Of a DNA stretch of 64,000 nt, positions 34,333 to 43,975 are shown piece by piece. Source of the stretch: Halomonas sp. KAO (GTDB lineage Bacteria; Pseudomonadota; Gammaproteobacteria; Pseudomonadales; Halomonadaceae). The notes beneath the pieces were generated by a model that had not been told where the DNA came from, did not search any database, and saw only the letters and a list, made by a program, of their open reading frames with translations. The DNA is taken from NCBI RefSeq assembly GCF_015595025.1, contig NZ_JADNRL010000026.1:1-64000 (forward strand), written 5' to 3'. The position numbers and the translations under genes were made by a program. How positions within the stretch are numbered: the first letter of the stretch is position 1; every line of letters starts with the position of its first letter.

Positions 34333-35817
34333 CTACTGGGTGCGCACCCGCTCGACGGCCTCCTTCCAGCCGGCATAGAGGCGCTCACGCTCCCCCTCGT
34401 CCATCTGCGGCGAAAACCGCCTTTCACACCGCCACAGCCCGGCAATCTCCTCGAGGTCGCGATACCACCCCAGGCGCAGGCCGGCGAGATAGGCGGCGCC
34501 GAGTGCCGTGGTCTCCAGCACCGTCGGTCGGTCCACCGGCACACCGAGCATGTCGGCGAGAAACTGCATCACCCAGTTGTTGGCGACCATTCCGCCATCG
34601 ACCCGCAGAATGCCCGGTGATGCCGCCATATCGTCATCCATGCACGCCTGCAGGTCCCGAGTCTGATAGCAGACGGCCTGCAGCCCGGCGGCCACGATCT
34701 CTGCAATCCCGGTGTCTCGGGTCAGACCAAGAATGGCACCTCGCGCCCTGGGGTCCCAGTGCGGTGCCCCGAGACCAGTAAACGCCGGCACCAGATAGAC
34801 GCTGTGTCCACTGCGGGTCTGGCAGGCCAGGGCTTCCGTCTCGGCGGCATCGGCAAACAGCCGCAGACCGTCTCGCAGCCACTGCACGGTGGCCCCCGCC
34901 ACGAAGATGCTGCCCTCCATGGCATAGGTGGGCTTGCCATTCAGCCGATAGGCCACCGTGGTCAGCAGGCGGTTACGCGAGACCTCGGGGCTCTCCCCGG
35001 TGTTGACGATCATGAAACAGCCGGTGCCATAGGTACTCTTGCCCATGCCCGGCGAGAAGCAGGCCTGGCCGACCAGAGCGGCCTGCTGGTCGCCCGCCAC
35101 CCCGGCGATGGGCAGCTCATGCCCCAGCCACTGGCGCTCCAGTACACCGAAGTCGTCGCTGGAGTCCTTGACCTCGGGCAGCAGGCTCGCCGGAATATCG
35201 AACAGGGCCAGCAGCGCCTCATCCCAACACTGTTCATGGATATTGAACAGGGCCGTACGCGAGGCGTTGGTGGCATCGGTGGCATGCACTCGGCCACCGG
35301 TCAGTCGCCAGATCAGGAAGGTATCGACGGTGCCGAAGGCCAGCTCGCCACGCTCGGCACGGGCCCGGGCATCAGGCACCTCATCGAGCAGCCAGGCCAG
35401 CTTGGTGGCCGAAAAGTAGGGATCGATCAGCAAACCTGTCCGCGCTTGAACATCATCCAGATGACCCGCCCGGCGCAAGGCCTGGCACGCCTCGTCGGTG
35501 CGACGGTCCTGCCAGACGATGGCGTTATACAGCGGCTCCCCGGTGTTCCGATCCCATACCAGGGTCGTCTCGCGCTGATTGGTGATACCGACCCCGTCGA
35601 TCGCCCGGGGGTCCACACCCGCCCTGGTCAGCACCTCGCGACAGGTGGCGAGCACGCTCTCCCAGATATCCTCGGGGTCATGCTCGATCCAGCCATCGTG
35701 GGGAAAGTGCTGGGGAAATTCACGCTGTGCCGAGGCCACGCACTCCCCATGGCGGCCGAAGAGGATAGCGCGGGAGCTGGTAGTGCCCTGGTCGATGGCC
35801 AGAAGGTATGAAGCCAT
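34333..35817 (-). CDS. glpK: Glycerol kinase GlpK
   Basis: Phosphorylates glycerol to glycerol-3-phosphate. The 494-residue FGGY-family kinase starts [20 protein letters not shown]. It contains GITNQRETT and [10 protein letters not shown] near residues 78-98, the [10 protein letters not shown] nucleotide region near 243 and [16 protein letters not shown] near 400. It diverges from glpR across a gap containing a GlpR-like operator. With the glycerol ABC importer at 19-25 kb and glpD it completes glycerol use; no glpF facilitator gene is in the window. Confidence 0.96.
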   Translation of the reverse strand: MASYLLAIDQGTTSSRAILFGRHGECVASAQREFPQHFPHDGWIEHDPEDIWESVLATCREVLTRAGVDPRAIDGVGITNQRETTLVWDRNTGEPLYNAIVWQDRRTDEACQALRRAGHLDDVQARTGLLIDPYFSATKLAWLLDEVPDARARAERGELAFGTVDTFLIWRLTGGRVHATDATNASRTALFNIHEQCWDEALLALFDIPASLLPEVKDSSDDFGVLERQWLGHELPIAGVAGDQQAALVGQACFSPGMGKSTYGTGCFMIVNTGESPEVSRNRLLTTVAYRLNGKPTYAMEGSIFVAGATVQWLRDGLRLFADAAETEALACQTRSGHSVYLVPAFTGLGAPHWDPRARGAILGLTRDTGIAEIVAAGLQAVCYQTRDLQACMDDDMAASPGILRVDGGMVANNWVMQFLADMLGVPVDRPTVLETTALGAAYLAGLRLGWYRDLEEIAGLWRCERRFSPQMDEGERERLYAGWKEAVERVRTQ

Positions 35818-35870
35818 GGCAAGCATCCTGTGACGGGGTTAACGGCAATCCTGGGCGAAGCCCTGACGGC

Positions 35871-35890
35871 AATGTTCGTTTATGATCATT
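35871..35890. promoter_or_regulatory. Candidate GlpR operator in the glpK-glpR gap
   Basis: AATGTTCGTTTATGATCATT is a dyad (AATGnTC....GAnCATT). It matches the E. coli GlpR consensus fully in the left half and at six of eight positions in the right. Placed between divergent glpK and glpR, it could control both. Confidence 0.65.
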
Positions 35891-35999
35891 CAGACTACTC
35901 CAGTCGATCACCGCGCTCAAACGCCAACGCGCCGACACACCGCCGGCGACGGCCGTGGCGATGAAGGCGATGAAAAATCCGGGAAGCCGAGGAGAACCC

Positions 36000-36758
36000 A
36001 TGAATCAACAGCAACGCCAGGACGCGATCATCGAGCTGGTGCGTCGCCAGGGCTATGCCAGCATCGAGCAGCTCACCGAACACTTCGCGGTCACGCCCCA
36101 GACCATCCGCCGCGACCTCAACACCCTCTCCGCCGAGGGGCGCATCCGCCGCGTCCATGGTGGGGCTGGCCTGGAGTCGAGCACCGTCAATACCGCCTAC
36201 TCGACCCGCAAGACCCTCAATCTCGAGGCCAAGCAGCGTATCGCCGCCCTGCTCGCCCGGCACGTGCCCGACCACTCCTCGTTGTTCATCAATATCGGCA
36301 CCAGCAACGAGGTGATCGCCGAGGCACTGCTCGCTCACCAGGGGCTGGAGGTGATCACCAACAACCTCAATGTGGCGGCAATCCTCCAGCATAAGGAGGA
36401 CTTCAACGTGATCATCGCCGGCGGGCAGGTTCGCTCCCGCGATGGCGGCATCATCGGCGAGGCGACCATCGACTTTATCAACCAGTTCAAGGTCGATTTC
36501 GGCATCATCGGCATCAGCGGCATCGACGAGGATGGCTCACTGCTGGAGTTCGACTATCAGGAGGTGCGGGTCGCTCAGGCCATCATCCGCAACTCCCGCA
36601 AGGTCTTTCTGGCCACCGACCACTCCAAGTTCCAGCGCAATCCGGTGGTTCGCCAGGGCAACCTGGCCCAGCTCGACGCCCTGTTTACCGACCGCACGCC
36701 ACCCGACGCCATCTGCCGCCTGCTTGAGCAGCATGATGTGGCGCTGCATATCGCCTGA
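36000..36758 (+). CDS. glpR: Glycerol-3-phosphate regulon repressor GlpR
   Basis: DeoR-family repressor of 252 residues. The N-terminal helix-turn-helix is [22 protein letters not shown] (about residues 19-40). The C-terminal sugar-phosphate-sensing domain contains [13 protein letters not shown] and [18 protein letters not shown]. The ATG at 36000 has GAGGAG six bases upstream. Inducer is expected to be glycerol-3-phosphate. It lies between glpK and glpD, and three matching operator-like sites occur in the window. Its stop codon lies in a 19-bp tandem duplication. Confidence 0.94.
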   Translation: MNQQQRQDAIIELVRRQGYASIEQLTEHFAVTPQTIRRDLNTLSAEGRIRRVHGGAGLESSTVNTAYSTRKTLNLEAKQRIAALLARHVPDHSSLFINIGTSNEVIAEALLAHQGLEVITNNLNVAAILQHKEDFNVIIAGGQVRSRDGGIIGEATIDFINQFKVDFGIIGISGIDEDGSLLEFDYQEVRVAQAIIRNSRKVFLATDHSKFQRNPVVRQGNLAQLDALFTDRTPPDAICRLLEQHDVALHIA

Positions 36759-36789
36759 CTCCCGCTTTCTCGCCTGACTCCCGCTTTCT
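36752..36789 (+). repeat. 19-bp tandem duplication at the glpR stop
   Basis: Two identical 19-bp units (36752-36770 and 36771-36789) beginning CGCCTGACTCCCGC, each containing the GCC TGA end of glpR, plus a partial third. Confidence 0.9.
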
Positions 36790-36874
36790 CGCCCGACGCC
36801 CCTTGCCCGATGGCACACGCTGACCTGCCGGGCCTGGGGCAAGACCGCGCCTTGATGTTCGTTTTGCTTTCGTC

Positions 36875-36894
36875 TACTTTCGAATTCAAACATC
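36875..36894 (+). promoter_or_regulatory. Candidate GlpR operator upstream of glpD
   Basis: TACTTTCGAATTCAAACATC matches six of eight consensus positions in each GlpR half-site and lies 33 bases before the glpD start. A further GATGTTCG half-site is at 36854-36861. Confidence 0.55.
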
Positions 36895-36926
36895 ATGCGA
36901 CGCCGGATACTCCGGAAGGAAGCCCC

Positions 36927-38453
36927 ATGAATGATACGTCCGATGAGGTGCTCGACCTCTTCGTGATCGGCGGCGGCATCAACGGCAGCGGCATTGCCAA
37001 CGATGCCGCCGGCCGTGGCCTGACGGTCGGCCTGTGCGAACAGGGGGACCTCGCCGGTGCCACCTCGTCGGCCAGCAGCAAGCTGATCCACGGTGGCTTG
37101 CGCTATCTGGAGCATCACGAGTTTCGCCTGGTGCGCGAGGCCCTGCGCGAGCGTGAGGTGCTGCTCGCCAAGGCCCCGCATATCATCTGGCCACTGCGCT
37201 TCATCCTCCCCCACCGCTCACACCTGCGTCCGACCTGGATGCTGCGTGCCGGGCTGTTCCTTTACGATCATCTCGGCAAGCGCAAGAAACTGCCTGGCTC
37301 ACGGGCCATCACGCTTACCCCAGACCTGGGCCTGATCCCCGAGATCACCCGCGGATTCGAATACTCCGACTGCTGGGTGGATGACGCCCGTCTGGTGGTG
37401 CTGAATGCCATCCAGGCCCGCGACAACGGCGCCGAGATCATGGTCGGCACACGCTGTATCGGGATCAAGGAGGCGGAGGGTCAATGGGAGATCGAGCTGG
37501 AAGAGTGCAATTCGGGCCGGCGCCTGACCCGGCGTTGCCGCACTCTGGTCAACGCCGCCGGCCCATGGGTGGAAGAGGTGGTGAGTCGCCAGGCCAGAAG
37601 GACTGCACGCTACGGGGTGCGCCTGATCCAGGGCAGCCATCTGGTGGTGCCCCGGCTCAATCAGGATGAGCGGGCGTTTATCCTTCAGAACAGCGACGGA
37701 CGCATCGTCTTCGTGCTGCCCTATGATCAGGAATTCAGCCTGATCGGCACCACCGACCGGCGCTACCGAGGCGACCCCGCCAAGGTCGAAGCCAGCGATG
37801 AAGAGGTCGACTACCTGCTCTCGGTGATCAACGCTCACTTCACCGCCCGGCTTACCCGTGATGACGTGATCCGCACCTTCTCCGGCGTACGCCCACTCTG
37901 CGACGACGAGTCGGCGGATCCGTCGGCCATGACCCGAGACTACACCCTCGACCTGGACACCCGGGGCGCCCCCTTGCTCTCGGTATTCGGCGGCAAGATC
38001 ACCACCTACCGAAAGCTCGCCGAGGCGGCCCTGACGGCCCTGAGCCCATATCTCCCAAGGATGGCCGCCGCCTGGACCGCCGCCACCCCACTGCCGGGGG
38101 GGGATATCGGCGACCAGGCCGGCTTCGAGGCACGCCTGCTGACGAGCTACCCCTTTCTGGATACCGCCCAGGCGCGGCGCTTTGCACGCACCTATGGCAG
38201 CCTGTGCCACACCTTTCTCGACGGCAAGGACTCCCAGGCCGCCCTCGGCGAGGCGTTCGGCGCCGGACTGACGGCCGCCGAGGTGGACTACCTTATCGAA
38301 CGGGAGTGGGCGCGCTCCCTCGATGACATCCTGTGGCGGCGAACCAAGCTCGGACTGAGCCTGACAGCCGACCAGCAACAGCAGCTGGATCACTACCTGG
38401 CCCGACGGATCAGCCACCACCCGGGACAGCAGGCGCCGACGGCAAGGGGGTGA
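36927..38453 (+). CDS. glpD: Aerobic glycerol-3-phosphate dehydrogenase GlpD
   Basis: FAD-linked inner-membrane-associated enzyme oxidising glycerol-3-phosphate to dihydroxyacetone phosphate and feeding quinones. The 508 residues include the dinucleotide-binding FVIGGGINGSGIANDAAGRG near residue 12, TSSASSKLIHGGLRYLE, VNAAGPW near 207 and LSVFGGKITTYRKLAEAA near 350. The ATG at 36927 has GGAAGGA six bases upstream. Its 3' end overlaps the convergent phosphatase gene by 44 bp. Confidence 0.96.
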   Translation: MNDTSDEVLDLFVIGGGINGSGIANDAAGRGLTVGLCEQGDLAGATSSASSKLIHGGLRYLEHHEFRLVREALREREVLLAKAPHIIWPLRFILPHRSHLRPTWMLRAGLFLYDHLGKRKKLPGSRAITLTPDLGLIPEITRGFEYSDCWVDDARLVVLNAIQARDNGAEIMVGTRCIGIKEAEGQWEIELEECNSGRRLTRRCRTLVNAAGPWVEEVVSRQARRTARYGVRLIQGSHLVVPRLNQDERAFILQNSDGRIVFVLPYDQEFSLIGTTDRRYRGDPAKVEASDEEVDYLLSVINAHFTARLTRDDVIRTFSGVRPLCDDESADPSAMTRDYTLDLDTRGAPLLSVFGGKITTYRKLAEAALTALSPYLPRMAAAWTAATPLPGGDIGDQAGFEARLLTSYPFLDTAQARRFARTYGSLCHTFLDGKDSQAALGEAFGAGLTAAEVDYLIEREWARSLDDILWRRTKLGLSLTADQQQQLDHYLARRISHHPGQQAPTARG

Positions 38454-39027
38454 CGCTCGCCGGGCTGAGTGGCTCGCGCTCACGATGCCGGCTCAGCTCA
38501 CGTCCCTCCAGGGCAGTCAGCAGGATCTGCAACGGATCTCCGTGGCTGACCAGCAGGATGCTCTCCCCCTTATGGCGCCGTTCCAGCTCGGCGATCACCG
38601 CCCGCATCCGTGCCGCCACCTCGACCACGCTCTCCCCCCCCGCATGGTGGTGGCCCGGGTCCCGGGCATCCCTGGCCCAGACCTCGGCATAGCGGTCATC
38701 CTGTTCGCCCTCGAGGCTGCCGAAGTGGCGTTCCCGCAGGCGTGGCTCGGCGTCGAGCGCAAGCCCGAAGTGCCCTGCGATGCGCTCTGCCGTCTCGCTG
38801 GTACGCCGGAAGTCCGAATGCAGGATGCGGTCGGGGACCGCCCAGTGCCAGACAGACAGCAGACGATCGAGCTGCTGCTGCCCCTGGCGGGAGAGGCCGT
38901 AACCGGCCAGCCCGCGCTCCGGCGAGCTGATGATCACTCCCTGCTGGTTGGCCAGGCTGTGGCCATGGCGCATCAGCAGGTAACGGTTCTGCCACTGACC
39001 TCTCACGGCAGGGAAAGTGGTTGACAT
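38410..39027 (-). CDS. Histidine phosphatase family protein
   Basis: A 205-residue phosphoglycerate-mutase-like phosphatase. LMRHGHSLANQQG near residue 18 holds the catalytic RHG, ERHFGSLEGEQ the general-acid Glu, and LLVSHGDPLQI the second His. The extended NQQGVIISSPERG segment recalls SixA/broad phosphatases, but the substrate is unknown. The C-terminal Pro-rich tail overlaps the glpD end on the other strand. It diverges from phnD. Confidence 0.85.
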   Translation of the reverse strand: MSTTFPAVRGQWQNRYLLMRHGHSLANQQGVIISSPERGLAGYGLSRQGQQQLDRLLSVWHWAVPDRILHSDFRRTSETAERIAGHFGLALDAEPRLRERHFGSLEGEQDDRYAEVWARDARDPGHHHAGGESVVEVAARMRAVIAELERRHKGESILLVSHGDPLQILLTALEGRELSRHREREPLSPASVTPLPSAPAVPGGG

Positions 39028-39130
39028 GCTTTCATCCCGAACTCTAGATTGGGTTGATGGTATTCGGAATCAATCATTCACATGTCGATTTCCGAACGCG
39101 TCACACAACAATAATCTCACGAGGCACACC

Positions 39131-40135
39131 ATGATCCACCATCCTTTCCGGTCTCGAAAGCTCCCGCTCGCCACGCTGGCCCTCTCCTCGCTGCTGCCCC
39201 TCTCCCTGCTGGCCGCGACCCAGGCCCAGGCTCAGGAGGAGTGCGAACGCGGCGCCCTGGATGCCATCTACTGCGACGAGAACGGCGACATGGTCGCCGA
39301 CCGCCCGGCCGACGAGTCCGAGTGGGCCGACCCCGACACCCTGATCTTCGCCTACACCCCGGTGGAAGATCCGGCGATCTATTCCGATATCTGGCAGCCA
39401 TTCATCGAACACCTCGAGGAGGTGACCGGACGCGATGTGCGTTTCTTCGCCGTGCAGTCCAACTCGGCTCAGGTCGAGGCGATGCGCAGCGGCCGCCTGC
39501 ATATTGCCGGCTTCTCCACCGGCCCCACCCCCTTCGCCGTCAACCTGGCGGGGGCCGTGCCCTTCGCGCTGATGGGTTCCGACGACGGCCGCTTCGGCTA
39601 CACCCTTCAGCTCTATACCCACGTCGACTCCGGCATCGACGAGATGGAGGATCTCAAGGGCAAGCGGGTCGCCCACACCTCGCCCACCTCCAACTCCGGC
39701 AACCAGGCGCCGCGAGCCCTGTTCCCCGAGATGGGCATCGTCCCTGGCGAAGACTATGAGGTGGTCTACTCCGGAAGCCACGACCAGTCCATGCTCGGCG
39801 TGGTGGCCCAGGACTACGACGCCGCCCCGGTCGCCTCGGAGGTCGTCGAGCGCATGGCCGCCCGTGGCCTGTATGATCCGGATGACGTCAAGATCCTCTA
39901 TGAGTCGGACAGCTTCCCGACCACCTCCTACAACTACGCCCATAACCTGCACCCGGACCTGGTCGACAGGATCGAGGAGGCCTTCTTCAGCTTCGACTTC
40001 GCCGGCACCGAGCTGGGCGAGGAGTTCGAGGGGGTCGAGAAGTTTATCCCCATCAACTATCAGGAGCACTGGAAGGTGATCCGCACCATCCAGAGTGCCA
40101 ACGGGGTCGAGTACACCCCCGATAACCTCGAGTAA
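39131..40135 (+). CDS. phnD: Phosphonate/phosphite-type binding protein PhnD
   Basis: A 334-residue periplasmic protein with a signal peptide cleaved near ATQAQA. The mature part has ADPDTLIFAYTPVEDPAIYSD, MRSGRLHIAGFSTGPTPFAVN and VAHTSPTSNSGNQAPRALFPE, all typical of PhnD-like proteins. It is the first gene of phnD-C-E-E. No C-P lyase, phosphite oxidase or phosphonatase genes are near, so substrate (phosphonate, phosphite or phosphate ester) is undetermined. A hairpin follows. Confidence 0.88.
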   Translation: MIHHPFRSRKLPLATLALSSLLPLSLLAATQAQAQEECERGALDAIYCDENGDMVADRPADESEWADPDTLIFAYTPVEDPAIYSDIWQPFIEHLEEVTGRDVRFFAVQSNSAQVEAMRSGRLHIAGFSTGPTPFAVNLAGAVPFALMGSDDGRFGYTLQLYTHVDSGIDEMEDLKGKRVAHTSPTSNSGNQAPRALFPEMGIVPGEDYEVVYSGSHDQSMLGVVAQDYDAAPVASEVVERMAARGLYDPDDVKILYESDSFPTTSYNYAHNLHPDLVDRIEEAFFSFDFAGTELGEEFEGVEKFIPINYQEHWKVIRTIQSANGVEYTPDNLE

Positions 40136-40151
40136 TCCTCGCTGACAAGAC

Positions 40152-40179
40152 GACGCCGGCCGGCTCCAAGGCCGGCGTC
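40152..40179 (+). terminator. Hairpin between phnD and phnC
   Basis: Perfect 10-bp stem GACGCCGGCC/GGCCGGCGTC with an eight-base loop, followed by TCTGTCACT. It is likely a partial terminator or RNA stabiliser favouring binding-protein expression over the downstream genes. Confidence 0.6.
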
Positions 40180-40219
40180 TCTGTCACTCCGTCGCTCCTT
40201 CGCCTGCCTGGATCCGCCG

Positions 40220-41029
40220 ATGCTGGAGATAACCAACCTGATCAAGCGCTACGGTCAGGACGAGCCCGTGCTCAAGGGGCTCGACCTGGCCGTGGAGGGC
40301 AATAGTGTCGTCGCCATCGTCGGGGCCTCCGGCGCCGGCAAGAGCACCCTACTGCGCTGCATCAACCGACTCGTGGAGCCCACCTCGGGATCGATCACGC
40401 TCAACGGCACGGAGATCGTCAACCTTCGCCGGCGAGAGCTCCGCCGCGTGCGACGCAAGATCGGCATGGTCTTCCAGGGCTTCAACCTGATCGACCGCCT
40501 CACCGTGATGGAGAACGTGCTGGCCGGCCGGCTGGGCTACGTCAGCCTCTTCCAGGCCGTGACACGCCGCTTTCCGGCGGAGGATATCGAGCGCGCCTTC
40601 GTGCTGTTGGAGCGCGTGGGGATCGCTCACTATGCCAACAAGCGTGCCGACGAACTCTCGGGGGGTGAACGCCAGCGGGTAGGGGTGGTGCGCGCCCTGA
40701 TGCAGGAGCCGGAGGTACTGCTGGCCGATGAGCCCACGGCGTCTCTGGACCCACGCACCTCGGAACAGATCATGGTGCTGCTGCAGAGCCTGGCCAGCGA
40801 GCTAACGCTGCCGGTACTGATCAATATCCATAACGTGGCCCAGGCCAGGAGCTACACCGACCGTATCGTCGGCCTGAGACACGGCACCATGATCTTCGAT
40901 GGCACGCCCGGCGAGTTCGACAAGGAGGCGCTGGATGCCATCTACGGCGGCATCGAGTCGCCGGAAGACGCGACCACGCCCCCCGAGACGGGCTCGGAGG
41001 AGCGGGAGAGCGATCATGACCCGGCCTGA
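40220..41029 (+). CDS. phnC: Phosphonate-type ABC ATPase PhnC
   Basis: A 269-residue ATPase. Walker A GASGAGKST, Q-loop VFQGFNLIDRLTVMEN, signature LSGGERQR, Walker B VLLADEPTASLDP and the PhnC-type switch region NIHNVAQA are visible. It overlaps phnE1 by 14 bases. Paired with two distinct permeases. Confidence 0.92.
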   Translation: MLEITNLIKRYGQDEPVLKGLDLAVEGNSVVAIVGASGAGKSTLLRCINRLVEPTSGSITLNGTEIVNLRRRELRRVRRKIGMVFQGFNLIDRLTVMENVLAGRLGYVSLFQAVTRRFPAEDIERAFVLLERVGIAHYANKRADELSGGERQRVGVVRALMQEPEVLLADEPTASLDPRTSEQIMVLLQSLASELTLPVLINIHNVAQARSYTDRIVGLRHGTMIFDGTPGEFDKEALDAIYGGIESPEDATTPPETGSEERESDHDPA

Positions 41030-41831
41030 TCCCAGCAAGAAGAGCGACGCCCGCGCCTGGCGCAAGCCGCCCTTTATCGCCAACCCCCTGTTGCGCTATG
41101 GCCTGCTGGTCCTGCTGGCAGGCTATCTGAGCTGGGCACTGGCCACCCTGCCCTTCAACTGGGAGCGCATCGGCGAAGGGCTGCCACGGGCGGCGCGCAT
41201 CTTCGGCGGTGGCTTTCCGCCGAACTTCTCCCGCTTCGACCTGCTGCTGACCGGCTTCACGGAGAGCCTGCAGATCGCCATTCTCGCCACTCTGCTCGGG
41301 GTCCTGCTGTCGATCCCCTTTGCGGTGATGGCGGCACGCAACATCGCCCCCCTGCCGATCTACCTGCTGGGCCGCACGGTGATCATCGTGTCTCGCAGCT
41401 TCCACCCGGTGATCGTCGCCATTCTCTTCGTGGCTGCCGTCGGCTTCGGCCCCCTGGCAGGGATCCTGACCCTGACCCTCTACTCCATCGGCTTCGTCGG
41501 CAAGCTGCTCGCCGAGGAGATCGAGGAGATCGACTGGGGCCAGGTGGAGGCCATGCGCTCCACCGGCGCCGGCTACCTGGCAACGCTCTACTATGCCGTC
41601 TTCCCCCAGGTCCTGCCGCGCCAGGTGGGGCTCTCCATGTATCAGCTGGACAGCAATCTGCGCGCCTCCGCGGTGGTAGGGATCGTCGGAGCGGGGGGCA
41701 TCGGCAGCACCCTGATGAATGCCTTCGGGCGCTACGACTATGACTTCGCCTTCGCCATCCTGCTGGTGATCATCGCGGTGATACTCATCAGCGAGGGCGT
41801 CAGCGGCTGGGTAAGGAAGAGGATATGGTAG
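41016..41831 (+). CDS. phnE: Phosphonate-type ABC permease PhnE, first
   Basis: A 271-residue permease with about six helices. The coupling loop is EIEEIDWGQVEAMRSTGA near residue 167, and the conserved SNLRASAVVGIVGAGGIG-like element is SNLRASAVVGIVGAGG near 211. The ATG at 41016 has GGGAGAG upstream. It overlaps both phnC and the second permease gene. Confidence 0.91.
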   Translation: MTRPDPSKKSDARAWRKPPFIANPLLRYGLLVLLAGYLSWALATLPFNWERIGEGLPRAARIFGGGFPPNFSRFDLLLTGFTESLQIAILATLLGVLLSIPFAVMAARNIAPLPIYLLGRTVIIVSRSFHPVIVAILFVAAVGFGPLAGILTLTLYSIGFVGKLLAEEIEEIDWGQVEAMRSTGAGYLATLYYAVFPQVLPRQVGLSMYQLDSNLRASAVVGIVGAGGIGSTLMNAFGRYDYDFAFAILLVIIAVILISEGVSGWVRKRIW

Positions 41832-42634
41832 ACAACGACGATCTGCTGGCCGCTCGCATCTGGCGACGCCACAACCCCCGGGAACAGCTTGCCCGCTATG
41901 GCGCGATGCTGGTGACGCTGATGCTGGTGGTCTGGGCGGTACGCGATATCGACATCTTCTGGCCCTGGGTGTGGGATGCGCCGAACCAGATCTCGAGCCT
42001 GGGGTCTCGCATGTGGCCGCCGGACCCGAGCCGACTCAGCGAGATCCTCGATGCCATGGTCGAGACCGTGCATATCGCCACCCTTGCCACCATGCTGACC
42101 ATCTTCATCGCCCTGCCGGTCTCCTATATCGCCGCCCAGAACACCACGCCCAATCGTGCCTGCCTGTGGCTAGGCCGCTTTATCCTGGTGGCGAGCCGCT
42201 CGGTCAATACCATCATCTGGGCACTGCTGTTCGTGGCGATCTTCGGTCCCGGCGTGCTGGCCGGAATACTCGCCATCATGTGTCGTTCGGTGGGGTTCAT
42301 CGGCAAGCTGATGGGTGAGGCCATCGAGGAGATCGACCGCCGCCCGGTGGAGGCCATGGAGGCCACCGGAGCCTCGAAGGCGAAGGTGATCGTCTATGCC
42401 ATCGTTCCCCAGGTGGTCCCGGCCTTCTTCGCCATCGTCATCCTACGCTGGGATATCAATATCCGGGAATCCACGGTGCTGGGGCTGGTCGGGGCCGGCG
42501 GCATCGGCGTGATCCTGCAGGGCTCCATCGACACCTTCGCCTGGCAGACGGTGGCTACCATCCTGGTCGCCATCATCCTGCTGGTCCTGGTGGGCGAGGC
42601 CATCACCGCCCTGCTGCGCCGCCGCGTCATCTAG
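41825..42634 (+). CDS. phnE: Phosphonate-type ABC permease PhnE, second
   Basis: A 269-residue paralogue of the preceding permease: EAIEEIDRRPVEAMEATGA coupling loop and NIRESTVLGLVGAGGIG. It overlaps the first by seven bases. Two different permeases suggest a heterodimeric pore. Confidence 0.91.
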   Translation: MVDNDDLLAARIWRRHNPREQLARYGAMLVTLMLVVWAVRDIDIFWPWVWDAPNQISSLGSRMWPPDPSRLSEILDAMVETVHIATLATMLTIFIALPVSYIAAQNTTPNRACLWLGRFILVASRSVNTIIWALLFVAIFGPGVLAGILAIMCRSVGFIGKLMGEAIEEIDRRPVEAMEATGASKAKVIVYAIVPQVVPAFFAIVILRWDINIRESTVLGLVGAGGIGVILQGSIDTFAWQTVATILVAIILLVLVGEAITALLRRRVI

Positions 42635-42742
42635 TCGAGTCCGCGTGCTCCAGGCGAAGCGGCAATGATCGAGCCTGCAACAGTCGAGCCAGCAAACGCG
42701 ACAGGGTATGCTGGCGCCACACCTTACAAGCGAGCCAGCGCC

Positions 42743-43807
42743 ATGATCTCCATTCTCTACACCGCGCTTGCCCTGCTGCTGCTCGCCATTACCCTGGCGG
42801 CCCGGCTGCGCGTCACCTGGTGGTGGATCCGCATCGCCGAATTCCCCCGCGTGCAGCTGGCCAGTGTCGCCCTGCTGCTGCTGCCCATCGGGGCATTCGC
42901 CGACGGCCCCTGGTCATGGGTCGGCCTGGGCGCCTGTCTGCTGGTCGTGGCGATCCAGCTCGCCTATGTGCTGCCGTGGACCCCGCTATGGCCGGTGCAG
43001 GTGAAGGCGGCCGAGCCGGGCAACGATGATCGCTGCCTGACGCTGCTGATCGCCAATGTGCTCACGCCCAACCGCAATGCCCGGGATCTGATCACCCAGA
43101 TACACGACCACCGACCCGATATCGTGCTGACGCTGGAGTCGGATGGCTGGTGGCAGGAGCAGCTGGATGACGCCCTGAACCAGGAGTGGCCGCATGCCGT
43201 GCGGATTCCGCTGGACAACCTCTATGGCATGCACCTCTACTCCCGCCTGCCCCTGATCTCACCCCGGGTCGAGTGGCTGATTCAGGACGACATTCCATCG
43301 ATTCTGACCGGCGTCCGGCTACGCTGCGGCGACGAAATCCGCTTCCATGCCCTGCATCCGCGTCCGCCTGCCCCTGGTGAGAGCAAGGAGTCCCTCTGGC
43401 GCGACGCGGAACTGATGCTGGTCGGCAGGGCCATTCACGCGGACCCGGTACCGACACTGGTGGCCGGAGATCTCAACGATGTCGCCTGGTCACGCACCAC
43501 CCGGCTGTTCTGCCGGGTCAGCGGCATGCTCGACCCACGCCGTGGTCGCGGCATGTTCAGCACCTTCCATGCCAGGTATCCCCTGCTGCGCTGGCCGCTG
43601 GACCACGTCTTCACCAGTGAACACTTCACCCTGCGCGAGCTGAAGCGACTCGACGGCTTCGGCTCGGACCACTTTCCGATCCTGAGCACGCTCTGCTTCC
43701 GGCCTGTCCGGGCCGATGAGCATGACACCCCCGAGGCCGAACAGGCCGAGCACCGCAAGGCTCGGAAAACCGCTCGCGAGGGCAAGGTGCAAGAGCAGCA
43801 AGAGTAA
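42743..43807 (+). CDS. Membrane-anchored endonuclease/exonuclease/phosphatase family protein
   Basis: A 354-residue protein with two or three N-terminal helices (about 3-20, 38-54 and 58-78) and a catalytic EEP domain. Motifs are LIANVLTPNRN near 104, LTLESDGWW, LVAGDLNDVAWS near 241, PLDHVFTS and GSDHFPIL near 315, as in DNase I-like enzymes. The catalytic domain probably faces the periplasm. A charged tail follows. Substrate is unknown. The ATG at 43743-type upstream alternatives are less likely than 42743, which begins at the first helix. Confidence 0.82.
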   Translation: MISILYTALALLLLAITLAARLRVTWWWIRIAEFPRVQLASVALLLLPIGAFADGPWSWVGLGACLLVVAIQLAYVLPWTPLWPVQVKAAEPGNDDRCLTLLIANVLTPNRNARDLITQIHDHRPDIVLTLESDGWWQEQLDDALNQEWPHAVRIPLDNLYGMHLYSRLPLISPRVEWLIQDDIPSILTGVRLRCGDEIRFHALHPRPPAPGESKESLWRDAELMLVGRAIHADPVPTLVAGDLNDVAWSRTTRLFCRVSGMLDPRRGRGMFSTFHARYPLLRWPLDHVFTSEHFTLRELKRLDGFGSDHFPILSTLCFRPVRADEHDTPEAEQAEHRKARKTAREGKVQEQQE

Positions 43808-43812
43808 GCTGG

Positions 43813-43887
<75 letters not shown>

Positions 43888-43975
43888 AGTATGTGGCTAC
43901 CAGGCTTTTTGACAGGCTTTTTCTTACAGCTTAAAGCTCATAGCTTACAGCTCTCGGTGTAGCCGAGCTCCGGGC

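Noticed and set aside
39028..39130. Pho box upstream of phnD
   Set aside because: No pair of CTGTCAT-like repeats with 11-bp spacing could be found.
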